Assembly (NCBI RefSeq): GCF_031377265.1
Contig: NZ_JANMET010000297.1
Location: 1 to 15,508, forward strand
Length of the DNA: 15,508 nt
Direction: 5' to 3'
Source of the DNA: JAUYQR01 sp031377265
GTDB lineage: Bacteria > Pseudomonadota > Alphaproteobacteria > Rhodobacterales > Rhodobacteraceae
Numbering within the stretch: position 1 is the stretch's first letter; each line of letters opens with the position of its first letter. This document shows positions 7,162 through 14,141 of the stretch, one piece after another. The position numbers were made by a program, and so were the translations under genes. The notes below the pieces were generated by a model, which was not told where the DNA came from, ran no database searches, and saw only the letters and a list, made by a program, of their open reading frames with translations.

Positions 7162-8501
7162 CAGGAAAGCTTTTCGGAACGGACGGGGTGCGCGGGCTTG
7201 CCAATACCTATCCGATGACAGCTGAGGTCGCTTTGCGTCTGGGTGCTGCGGCCGGACGGTTCTTTCGGCGGGATGGGTCTTCCGCGCACCGGGTGGTGAT
7301 CGGCAAGGACACACGGCTGTCAGGCTACATGCTGGAAAACGCGTTGACGGCGGGGCTGACCTCGACGGGAATGAACGTGCTGCTGGTGGGGCCCATGCCG
7401 ACGCCAGCGGTGGGGTTTCTGACACGGTCGATGCGGGCTGACCTCGGCGTGATGATCAGTGCCAGTCACAACCCGCACCAGGACAACGGCATCAAGTTCT
7501 TCGGGCCGGATGGCTTTAAGCTGTCGGATGCCGCCGAGGCCGAGATCGAAGAAATGGTCGAAGGCGAGATCATTCCTGCGAAGCCCGAGAATATCGGTCG
7601 TGCCAAGCGGATCGAGGACGCGCGCGGGCGATATCAGGAATATGCCAAGACGACGTTTCCGGCGGGTCTGAGGCTGGACGGGCTGAAGGTGGTGATCGAT
7701 TGCGCCAATGGTGCCGCCTACAAGGCCGCGCCCGAGGTGCTGTGGGAACTGGGTGCCGAAGTGATCCCGGTGGGGGTTAGTCCGAACGGCACCAACATCA
7801 ATCATCGGGTTGGGTCGACCCATACCGAGACGGCGGCGGAGGCCGTGGTGGCGCACGGCGCGCATGTGGGCATTTGCCTTGATGGCGATGCGGACCGGGT
7901 GATGATTCTGGATGAACATGGCCGGGTGGCGGACGGCGACCAGATCATGGCGCTGTTGGCCGGGCGCTGGGCCGACGAGGGCCGCCTGACCGGTGGCGCG
8001 CTGGTGGCGACTGTGATGTCGAACCTTGGGCTGGAACGGTTTTTGGCCGCGCGCGGGCTCAGGCTTGAACGCACCTCGGTTGGCGACCGCAATGTGGTGG
8101 AACGGATGCGCGAGGGCGGCTTCAATCTGGGGGGCGAGCAGTCTGGGCATATCGTGATGACCGACTATGCGACCACCGGTGACGGCTTGATCGCAGGGTT
8201 GCAGTTCCTGGCCGAAATGGTGCGCAGCGGCAAAGCGGCGTCCGAGCTGACGCGGAATTTCGAGACAGTGCCGCAGCTGTTGAAGAACGTCCGCTTTGCC
8301 AATGGCGGGCGACCGCTGGAGGCGGCGGCTGTGCAGGCAGTGATCGCGGCGAATGAGGTCAGGATGCAGGGCCGGGGGCGGATTCTGATCCGCGCGTCGG
8401 GGACCGAGCCGTTGATCCGGGTGATGGCGGAATGTGAAGATGCCGTGTTCATGACCGGGGTGGTGGACGAGATTGTGGCCGCGCTGGAGGCAGTTGTCTG
8501 A
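7158..8501 (+). CDS. glmM: Phosphoglucosamine mutase
   Basis: GlmM interconverts glucosamine-6-phosphate and glucosamine-1-phosphate in the cytoplasm on the route to UDP-GlcNAc, and so to peptidoglycan and lipopolysaccharide. The product has 447 residues, the normal family length. Phosphohexomutase signatures run in order: FGTDGVRG at the N-terminus, the active-site phosphoserine loop ISASHNPHQDNGIKFFGPDG with Ser103, the metal loop DGDADRV (Asp242, 244 and 246), the sugar loop GGEQSGH, and the phosphate-binding RASGTEPLIRVM near the C-terminus. The ATG at 7158 overlaps the folP stop as ATGA, so it is read as the last gene of the folB-folP-glmM run. A start further upstream in the same frame (7131) lies wholly inside folP and is less likely. 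The gene ends at TGA 8499-8501, after which the housekeeping block gives way to degenerate sequence. Confidence 0.96.
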   Translation: MTGKLFGTDGVRGLANTYPMTAEVALRLGAAAGRFFRRDGSSAHRVVIGKDTRLSGYMLENALTAGLTSTGMNVLLVGPMPTPAVGFLTRSMRADLGVMISASHNPHQDNGIKFFGPDGFKLSDAAEAEIEEMVEGEIIPAKPENIGRAKRIEDARGRYQEYAKTTFPAGLRLDGLKVVIDCANGAAYKAAPEVLWELGAEVIPVGVSPNGTNINHRVGSTHTETAAEAVVAHGAHVGICLDGDADRVMILDEHGRVADGDQIMALLAGRWADEGRLTGGALVATVMSNLGLERFLAARGLRLERTSVGDRNVVERMREGGFNLGGEQSGHIVMTDYATTGDGLIAGLQFLAEMVRSGKAASELTRNFETVPQLLKNVRFANGGRPLEAAAVQAVIAANEVRMQGRGRILIRASGTEPLIRVMAECEDAVFMTGVVDEIVAALEAVV

Positions 8502-8571
8502 GGCGCATAGCCCTCCGGCAGCAAGTAAGGTCAGGATGTTTCCAGGGGCATCGCCTTTAGCGTGAACTGCG

Positions 8572-9285
8572 TCAGGCCTGCGCAGGTTTCGCCAGCCGTG
8601 ACTGCAAGACCACCACTGTGAACAGGACTGCGCCCCGCACCACCGATTGCCAATAGGCTGACAGCGAAATCCAACCCATGCTGGTCTTGAAGGTGAGGAT
8701 CATGAGGTTATGCCCAAAAGCATTGTGCCTGCCAGCGTGCCTCAGATCGACCCCTTGCCACCGGTGAGCAGCGCCCCCCGCTATGACCGAGGCGATGATG
8801 AACAGCCCCCGGCCCATACCTTCGGTCTGCTGGCCCGCGCCGATTTGAGCGGCAAGGATCACCCCTGCCACGTCCGCGCAGGCGCCCCGAGATGCGGTGG
8901 CGGCAAAAGATCGTACGAGTGAACGGCGGGGCCATCAGGCGCGAGGCATCTTCGCCCCCAACCACAGCAAAGGCATGGCGACCAAAGGCGGCGTGAGACA
9001 AGACGATCGCGCTGACGAAATAGGCCGCAAGGGCAATGATGGCAGGGATTGGAAAGCCGAGGGTAAAGCCAGTAAGGTGGCCGAACACGTCTGAATTATC
9101 GCTGTCTACCCATTCGCCCCGAATAGCAGTCAGGATGACGCCCTGACCCAAGCCGGTAAAGGCAGTGTCGTAAGGCACGGAGACCGTTTCCTTATGTGCC
9201 GGCAACAGGGTGGTGCCCGAGGCGGCCAGCATGACGGCCAAAGTCGTGATGATCGGCAGGATCTTGAGGCGCGTGGAATGGCTTT
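8572..9285 (-). pseudogene. Remnant of a ribose/inositol-type ABC transporter permease (RbsC family)
   Basis: Read on the - strand, pieces of an RbsC-like inner-membrane permease appear in more than one frame. From about 9280 one frame gives RLKILPIITTLAVMLAASG, then GFPIPAIIALAAYFVSAIVL and FGRHAFAVVGGEDASRLM. Near 8915-8925 homology moves to another frame, giving GVILAAQIGAGQQTEGMGR and LFIIASVIAGGA. At about 8700-8785 it moves to a third frame, LTGGKGSI-stop-GTLAGTMLLGI, before returning for LTFKTSMGWISLSAYWQSVV and the C-terminus. At least two frame changes and one in-frame stop, together with a missing N-terminal part, make this a pseudogene. No substrate-binding protein or ATPase partner is seen beside it. 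Its family and position suggest that it once served the adjacent catabolic locus. Confidence 0.8.
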
Positions 9286-9320
9286 CCGACTGCAGCGTTG
9301 GACATGCAACCATCGTCGCC

Positions 9321-9530
9321 ACGCTGGTGCTGATGGTGACAGGGCGGGTGGCGCACCGGATGATCCGCCGTGCCAGCGGTATCGGCGAGGTGACTGTAGT
9401 GGCCCTTACTGCCCAAGGTGCGCGGGTCGGCCTCATTGACCTGCAGCGCTGCAGTCGGGCCATTGTCTGCAACTGGCCAGCTTGTTCTTTGACCACGTAT
9501 TGCAGTCGCGCGATGTCTTTCTGGCGCGTT
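9321..9530 (+). pseudogene. Fragment of a short-chain dehydrogenase/reductase (SDR)
   Basis: On the + strand the sequence reads LVLMVTG, then about nine unrelated residues, then RASGIGEVTVVALTAQGARVGLIDLQ (9369-9446). This is the cofactor-binding start of an SDR: the VTGGxSGIG glycine motif, its helix, and the second strand ending in an acidic residue. The intervening residues suggest a small insertion or rearrangement inside the glycine loop. After 9446 a neighbouring frame gives LASLFFDHVLQSRDVFL, which could be the next SDR segment, so a frameshift is likely there. Nothing of the catalytic YxxxK half is seen. It is a relic lying back to back with the permease remnant, probably from the same former sugar-catabolic locus. 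Confidence 0.6.
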
Positions 9531-9720
9531 TCGTGTGGCGGAAATGGGGTCCGTCTATAGCCTGTTTTGGAATTTCTCGGTGACCCCCGGGCGTGCAACG
9601 CGATAGTGAACAGAAATTTTCCGAAGCGCTTTTCAGAAAGGCCGAACCAAACTTCATGCAAGTGCCGCAGAAGCGTGGCGCAAGGGAACCGCGTGCTGCA
9701 GAGCATTTTGCAATGAAACT
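9531..9720. other. Non-coding or fully degenerate stretch
   Basis: I see no recognisable protein, RNA gene or repeat here between the SDR fragment and the operator upstream of the regulator gene. Short open frames exist on both strands, but none resembles a known family. It may hold the lost start of the permease operon or of the SDR gene. Confidence 0.4.
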
Positions 9721-9721
9721 C

Positions 9722-9737
9722 TTGCAACCGGTTGCGC
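9722..9737. promoter_or_regulatory. LacI-family operator upstream of the regulator gene
   Basis: TTGCAACCGGTTGCGC contains the perfect 12-bp palindrome GCAACCGGTTGC (9724-9735) with a central CG, the usual form of a LacI/PurR-family operator. It lies about 80 bases before the regulator start and closely matches the palindrome at 14043-14058. That supports autoregulation and a shared regulon. An extra TTGCAA half-site occurs at 9709-9714. Confidence 0.7.
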
Positions 9738-9759
9738 AGGCGATGGGCATGGCGTTGTG

Positions 9760-9788
9760 TTGCGCCGTGCGGTGTCAGCGGCTATCTG
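9760..9788 (+). promoter_or_regulatory. Candidate promoter of the LacI-family regulator
   Basis: TTGCGC at 9760-9765 and TATCTG at 9783-9788 are spaced by 17 bases, about 27 bases before the start codon. The operator lies some 24 bases upstream of the -35 element. It was assigned by eye; hexamer matches are partial. Confidence 0.3.
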
Positions 9789-9815
9789 TTGATCCGGCAG
9801 CAGAGGTCATAACGA

Positions 9816-10832
9816 ATGCAGGTCACGCTGAAACAGGTGGCGGCGCAGGCAGGGGTCTCTACCTCGGCAGTGTCGCGCACATTTACCGAAGGCGCTTCGG
9901 TTTCTGACAAGACGCGTCACAAGGTTGAAACCGCCGCCGCCGCGTTGGGCTATAGCCCGAATGTGCTGGCCAGCAGCCTGACCACCGGACGCACGAAGAT
10001 GATCGGACTGGTTTCTAACAACTTTCACAACCCGGTCTTCCTTGAGGTTTTCGATCAGTTTACCAGTGGGCTGCAAGCAAAGGGATTGCGGCCTCTGCTG
10101 GTCAACCTGTCGGATGTGGAGGAGCCGGATGGTCTGCTGCGCCTGTTGCGCCAGTACTCCGTTGATGGGGTAATCATTGCGTCTTCGACCGTTCCGCCCG
10201 CATTCCCGCGCGCCTTCACGGCTGCGGGCATTCCGATTGTGCATTCGTTCGGACGGTATTCGGCCTCGCAAGGCGTTCATGTCGTGGGCATCGACAACAT
10301 CGACTGCGGGCGGATTGCGGCGCGGACGCTTGTCGCGCGAGGCTATCAGAGGGTGGGTTTTCTGGGCGGACCTGCAACCGCTACCACAACGCAAGATCGC
10401 TGGACGGGATTTCAGCAGGAGCTGTCGGCCCACCCGCAAATCCACCTGAGCCACAGCTTTGCCGCCGCCTATTCCTACGATGCGGGCGAGGCGGAGATGG
10501 CACGCCTGCTGACTGGCACGCCAGCCGAGGCGTATTTCTGCGGTGACGATGTGCTTTCGATCGGGGCGATGAGCGCAATCCGGACGGCAGGGTTATGCGT
10601 GCCGGAAGACATTGGCATACTTGGCCTGAACGATATGGAGATGTCGCGGTGGGCGCTGATCAATCTGACCACGATCCGCCAGCCTATCCCCGAGATTATC
10701 GCGGCATCGTTGGACGTGATCGTGTCGCAGATCGAGGATCCGGGCCGGTCCACCGAAGCCCGGATCTTTCCTTGCGCGTTGGTCGAGCGCGGAACCCTGC
10801 GCCCGTTGCCCGCCGGGATCAGCGAAACATAG
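9816..10832 (+). CDS. LacI-family transcriptional regulator
   Basis: This 338-residue repressor-type protein has the LacI/GalR layout. The N-terminal helix-turn-helix is VTLKQVAAQAGVSTSAVSRTF (residues 3-23). A hinge helix, PNVLASSLTTGRT, carries Leu55 at the place of the leucine that wedges into the central CpG of LacI-type operators. A periplasmic-binding-protein-like effector domain follows (KMIGLVSNNFHNPVF, DGVIIASS, VVGIDNIDCGRIAARTL, RVGFLGGPA, DIGILGLNDMEMSRWA). The start ATG is preceded by AGAGG at 9802-9806. Palindromes with a central CG lie upstream of this gene and between the divergent catabolic genes, so it probably represses both until an inositol- or sugar-like inducer binds. 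Its 3' end overlaps the convergent oxidoreductase gene by 14 bases. The effector cannot be read from the sequence. Confidence 0.93.
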   Translation: MQVTLKQVAAQAGVSTSAVSRTFTEGASVSDKTRHKVETAAAALGYSPNVLASSLTTGRTKMIGLVSNNFHNPVFLEVFDQFTSGLQAKGLRPLLVNLSDVEEPDGLLRLLRQYSVDGVIIASSTVPPAFPRAFTAAGIPIVHSFGRYSASQGVHVVGIDNIDCGRIAARTLVARGYQRVGFLGGPATATTTQDRWTGFQQELSAHPQIHLSHSFAAAYSYDAGEAEMARLLTGTPAEAYFCGDDVLSIGAMSAIRTAGLCVPEDIGILGLNDMEMSRWALINLTTIRQPIPEIIAASLDVIVSQIEDPGRSTEARIFPCALVERGTLRPLPAGISET

Positions 10833-11976
10833 GCGGGCGGGCGTCAGTCCAGGCGCCGTTGGCTTTGCCTGACTGCGCCACCGCGAACACTGCTGCCATC
10901 GAGCGCAGGCCGTCTTCGGCCTTGGGGAAAAGATCGGCGGCAGGGTCCATCGGGCGGCCTTGCTTGCGGGCATGGATCGCTTCGGCGAGGTCCTTGTAGA
11001 TGTTGGCGAAGGCCAGCGGCATGCCTTCGGCATGGCCGACGGTGACGCGGCTTGCCCTATCCGCTTCGGGTGAAAGGTTGCCTTCGCCCCGTTCGATGAC
11101 CTGCAGGCGCTGCTTCAGCGGCATGTAGTAAAGTTGGTTCGGCTGTTCCTGTGTCCAGCGCAAGCCGCCGGTTTCGCCAAACACCTGAATGCCAAGGCCA
11201 TGTTGGCGCCCAATGGCGATGGACGATGTCCACAGCCGCCCGACGGCTCCGCCGCTCATCCGGAAGTTCACCATGGCGTCGTCTTCCAGCACCCGGCTCG
11301 GGATCGCCGAGACGCAGTCGGCTGACAGCTTTTCAACCTCCTGGCCGGTCACGAAACTGGCCATGTGCATTGCGTGGATGCCGCAATCGGCGAACTGGGC
11401 CGAGATACCGGCCTGTGCCGGGTCATAGCGCCAGCGCACCCGCGGGTTTTCTGCATCGGCTGCGTCGGCATGGTGGCCATGCGCGAATTCGGCGTTCACA
11501 ACGCGAACTTTGCCGATGTCGCCGCGTGCCACCATCGCCCGCATATGACGCACGAGGGCATAGCCGGTGTAGCCGTAGTTCACCGCGCAGATCGCGCCGG
11601 TTGCCCGGGAAATCCGCACGATTTCTTCGCCTTCCTCCACGGTCATTGTCATCGGCTTTTCGCACAAGACGTGGAACCCTGCCTCGAGGAAAGCCTTGGT
11701 GATCGGGAAATGTGTGGCGTTCGGGGTGGCCACGGTCACCAGATCGACCCGGTCGGGCCGGTCCTTTTCGCCCGCCAGCATCTCTTGCCAGCTGCCATAG
11801 GCCCGATCCGCCGCCAGACCAAGACGCTGGCCGTAAGCGCGCCCTTCGTCTGGACGGTGGTCCAAAGCCCCGGCAACGAAGGCGAATTCCCCGTCAACCC
11901 GGGCCCCAAGGCGATGCGCCGGGCCGATCTGACTGCCGTCGCCGCCACCGATCATGCCCCAATTCAAGATTGCCAT
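10819..11976 (-). CDS. Gfo/Idh/MocA-family oxidoreductase (inositol/sugar dehydrogenase-like)
   Basis: This 385-residue NAD(P)-dependent oxidoreductase has a Rossmann domain starting LNWGMIGGGDGSQIG, with an expanded glycine loop. It then has ATPNATHF, LCEKPMT with the catalytic Lys107 of the EKP motif, and FADCGIHAMHMASF with Asp197 and His201 at the usual substrate-site positions. The family oxidises or reduces sugars, inositols and their derivatives at a ring hydroxyl. The substrate is unknown, but an inositol or keto-inositol fits the neighbours. It is the third gene of the - strand operon and begins 11 bases after the IolE/MocC-like stop. The ATG at 11976 is preferred over the ATG at 11982: the GAGG just upstream lies 9 bases from the former but only 3 from the latter. 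The 3' end overlaps the LacI-type gene by 14 bases. Confidence 0.88.
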   Translation of the reverse strand: MAILNWGMIGGGDGSQIGPAHRLGARVDGEFAFVAGALDHRPDEGRAYGQRLGLAADRAYGSWQEMLAGEKDRPDRVDLVTVATPNATHFPITKAFLEAGFHVLCEKPMTMTVEEGEEIVRISRATGAICAVNYGYTGYALVRHMRAMVARGDIGKVRVVNAEFAHGHHADAADAENPRVRWRYDPAQAGISAQFADCGIHAMHMASFVTGQEVEKLSADCVSAIPSRVLEDDAMVNFRMSGGAVGRLWTSSIAIGRQHGLGIQVFGETGGLRWTQEQPNQLYYMPLKQRLQVIERGEGNLSPEADRASRVTVGHAEGMPLAFANIYKDLAEAIHARKQGRPMDPAADLFPKAEDGLRSMAAVFAVAQSGKANGAWTDARPPMFR

Positions 11977-11987
11977 GTCCATAATCC

Positions 11988-12881
11988 TCAGTTGAAGCCG
12001 ATCGAGGCAAGATATTCGCGGTTGGCCCGTGCGTCGTCTAGTGGGCGGACATCGAGGGTCGGGTCGCAGTCTTGTTCAACGGTACACCAGCCGTCAAAGC
12101 CCGCATCGATCAGCAATTGCCGCACGGCGGGGAAATCCACGTCGCCCTTGCCAAGATTGCAGAAAATGCCCTGACCGCAGGCGTCATAAAATCCGGTCCG
12201 GTTGGCAATTGCGCTGGCTTTCACGACGGGGTTGATGTCCTTGAAGTGCATGTAACTGATCCGCCCCATATGGCGGCGCATGAAAGCCACGGGGTCAAAG
12301 CCAGCGTAGGAATGGTGGCCGGTGTCGAAGCAGATCTTCAGGATGCTGTCGTCGACCTCGTTCAGCAACCGCTCCAGCTCGGGTTCAAAGTCGATGAACC
12401 CAGCGGCATGGGCGTGGATGCCGACGGTCAAGCCGTAGTCTTCGGCCCCGATTCGGGCGATGATTGCGATCCGGTCGCGGAAGGCGATCCATTCGTCGCG
12501 GCCCATCTGTTCGGCTTCGGCTGCGCGTCCGGCGGTGGGGGCGCGGCGTGGCGAAATGCTGTCGATCAGCACCAGATGCTTTGCTCCGTGCGAGGTCAAC
12601 GCCTTGCAGGTGCGGTGCGCTGCATCCAGCACCTCGTCCCAAGCAGCGGGATCGTGGAATGGGCGGAAGACGACCCCGCCAATCAGGCTGAGGCCATTTT
12701 CCGCCAGCGCTTCGGCCAGAATGACCGGATCTTCGGGCATGAAGCCGACAGGCCCCAGCTCGATCCCGCGGTAGCCAGCCGCCGCACAGTCTTTCAGAAC
12801 CGAACGCCAATCAGGGTTGCGCGGGTCTTGGGCAAATTCGACGCCCCAGGAACAGGGGGCATTGCCAATCTCTATCGTCAT
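11988..12881 (-). CDS. IolE/MocC-like sugar isomerase/epimerase-fold protein
   Basis: This 297-residue TIM-barrel protein belongs to the xylose-isomerase-like superfamily that includes inosose dehydratase IolE and the rhizopine protein MocC. Marker segments are IEIGNAPCSWGVEF, AAGYRGIELGPVGFMPEDP, GGVVFRPFHDP, VGIHAHAAGFIDF, LKICFDTGHHSYAGFDP, YMHFKDINP and GWCTVEQDCDP. The Glu, Asp and His residues in these (Glu41, His157, Asp186, His189, His212, Glu269) are candidate metal or catalytic ligands. IolE dehydrates 2-keto-myo-inositol to the diketone that IolD then cleaves, which fits the divergent iolD. The N-terminus looks closer to MocC-like proteins than to Bacillus-type IolE, so no symbol is given. 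The ATG at 12881 has AAGG 8 bases upstream. A GTG at 12890 overlaps the stop of the preceding gene as GTGA but lacks a well-placed ribosome site. Confidence 0.87.
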   Translation of the reverse strand: MTIEIGNAPCSWGVEFAQDPRNPDWRSVLKDCAAAGYRGIELGPVGFMPEDPVILAEALAENGLSLIGGVVFRPFHDPAAWDEVLDAAHRTCKALTSHGAKHLVLIDSISPRRAPTAGRAAEAEQMGRDEWIAFRDRIAIIARIGAEDYGLTVGIHAHAAGFIDFEPELERLLNEVDDSILKICFDTGHHSYAGFDPVAFMRRHMGRISYMHFKDINPVVKASAIANRTGFYDACGQGIFCNLGKGDVDFPAVRQLLIDAGFDGWCTVEQDCDPTLDVRPLDDARANREYLASIGFN

Positions 12882-12886
12882 TCGGG

Positions 12887-14017
12887 TCACCTTGTCGTGG
12901 GAGAAGCGGTTGGAACCGGCAGCCAGGCCTTTTGCGCCGAAGACTGGCGCGCGGTGGCGACGATCTGCATGACGTCCAGACCATCGCGGAAGGTCGGCCA
13001 GACGGGTTTGCCGGTGTCGATGGCGCGCAGGAAATCATGCGCCTCGATGATGATCTGGTCCTGATAGCCAGTGCCATGGCCCGGTCCCTGACAGAAGGGC
13101 AGGTAGTCCGGGTGTTCGGGTCCGGTCAGAATCTTGCGAAAGCCACGCAACGCCTCGGGGCCTTCCGCGAGATAGAGCCAGAGCGCGTTCTGATCTTCCT
13201 GATCAAAGCGGATGGCGCCTTTGGTCCCTGTGATTTCATAGGCATAGCCCATCTTGCGGCCCAAGGCCACGCGGCTGAAAAACAGATGCCCCATTGCCCC
13301 ATTTGCAAAGCGGCACATGATCTGGGCCTGATCATCATTCGTCACCGCCTCGGGTCCGTTCGGGCCGGGGCGGGTACGGTGGACGGTTTCAATTTCGGCC
13401 GACAGGGTGGCGATTGGCCCGACAAGAGCGAGCGCCGCGTTGATAATGTGGGGGGCAAGATCCCCCATCGTGCCGTTCGCGTCGCCGCGGGTGCGCCAAC
13501 TGGCGGGCAGGGTTGCGTCAGCGAAGAAATCCTCGGTATGTTCGCCACGAAACCAGACCACATCGCCGATCTGGCCAGTAGCGATCAACTGGCGGGCAAA
13601 CTGCGTGGCGGGTGTGCGGACATAGTTGAAGCCGGTCATGTTGATCACGCCAGCCATTTCGGCAGCCGCCACCATGGCAGCGCTGTCGCCAAGGCTGGCC
13701 CCCAGCGGCTTTTCGCACAACACCGGCTTGCCAAGAGCAAACGCCGCTTCGGCGATGGCGCGATGGGTTTCCTGCGGCGATGCGATGACGACCGCCTGCA
13801 CCAGCGGATCGGCAACCAGCACACGCCAATCAGAGGTGGCGCGGGAAAATCCGTAGGCCTGTCGGTAGGTTTCGGCAGAGGCGGGCGTCGTGGCGCAAAC
13901 CATCTCCAGCACCGGGCGCAACCGCGTGTTGAACACCGCGCCCACCGCCTGCATCGCCACAGCATGAGCCTTGCCCATGTAGCCGCCACCGACAATGCCA
14001 ATTCCGATCTTCATCAT
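12887..14017 (-). CDS. Gfo/Idh/MocA-family oxidoreductase (inositol dehydrogenase-like)
   Basis: This 376-residue NAD(P)-dependent dehydrogenase is the first gene of the - strand operon. Its Rossmann glycine loop is IGIVGGGYMGKAHAVAM, followed by VIASPQETH and the CEKPLG motif with catalytic Lys103. TMGDLAPHIINAAL carries Asp186 and His190 at the usual active-site spacing. It differs from the second dehydrogenase of the operon in loop, spacing and C-terminus, so the two are not recent duplicates. A likely reaction is oxidation of an inositol (myo, scyllo or another isomer) to the ketone used by the IolE/MocC-like enzyme, but the substrate is inferred only from context. Two tandem ATG codons occur (14017 and 14014), with GGAAAG about 10 bases upstream. 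The TGA is separated from the preferred start of the next gene by five bases. Confidence 0.88.
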   Translation of the reverse strand: MMKIGIGIVGGGYMGKAHAVAMQAVGAVFNTRLRPVLEMVCATTPASAETYRQAYGFSRATSDWRVLVADPLVQAVVIASPQETHRAIAEAAFALGKPVLCEKPLGASLGDSAAMVAAAEMAGVINMTGFNYVRTPATQFARQLIATGQIGDVVWFRGEHTEDFFADATLPASWRTRGDANGTMGDLAPHIINAALALVGPIATLSAEIETVHRTRPGPNGPEAVTNDDQAQIMCRFANGAMGHLFFSRVALGRKMGYAYEITGTKGAIRFDQEDQNALWLYLAEGPEALRGFRKILTGPEHPDYLPFCQGPGHGTGYQDQIIIEAHDFLRAIDTGKPVWPTFRDGLDVMQIVATARQSSAQKAWLPVPTASPTTR

Positions 14018-14042
14018 TCTGGGCAGCTTTCCATCAGGCTAC

Positions 14043-14058
14043 TTGCAAGCGGTTGCAA
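14043..14058. promoter_or_regulatory. LacI-family operator in the divergent promoter region
   Basis: TTGCAAGCGGTTGCAA is a near-perfect inverted repeat with one mismatched pair and a central CG. It lies between the divergent oxidoreductase operon and iolD, and matches the palindrome at 9722-9737 at 13 of 16 positions. One bound repressor could control both directions. Confidence 0.7.
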
Positions 14059-14070
14059 AATGTCTATCCT
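14043..14070 (+). promoter_or_regulatory. Candidate iolD promoter overlapping the operator
   Basis: TTGCAA at 14043-14048 and TATCCT at 14065-14070 are spaced by 16 bases. The operator would cover the -35 element and most of the spacer, a layout that permits repression by steric block. No convincing hexamer pair was found for the - strand operon. Confidence 0.35.
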
Positions 14071-14141
14071 TGGTCGGGTAACCTTCGCAACCGAATTCTG
14101 ACACCCCTTTGCGCAAAAATCGCCACGCGACCGGAGAAACC

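Noticed and set aside
7320..8150. A 276-codon - strand open frame over glmM
   Set aside because: glmM motifs on the + strand are unambiguous and the antisense product resembles nothing.
12072..13064. A 330-codon + strand open frame opposite the IolE/MocC-like gene
   Set aside because: The - strand reading has strong motif matches; the + strand reading has none.
12932..14101. A 389-codon open frame on the + strand opposite the first oxidoreductase gene
   Set aside because: It mirrors the codon pattern of the clearly homologous - strand gene, shows no family resemblance and has no ribosome site. High-GC antisense frames of this length are common.
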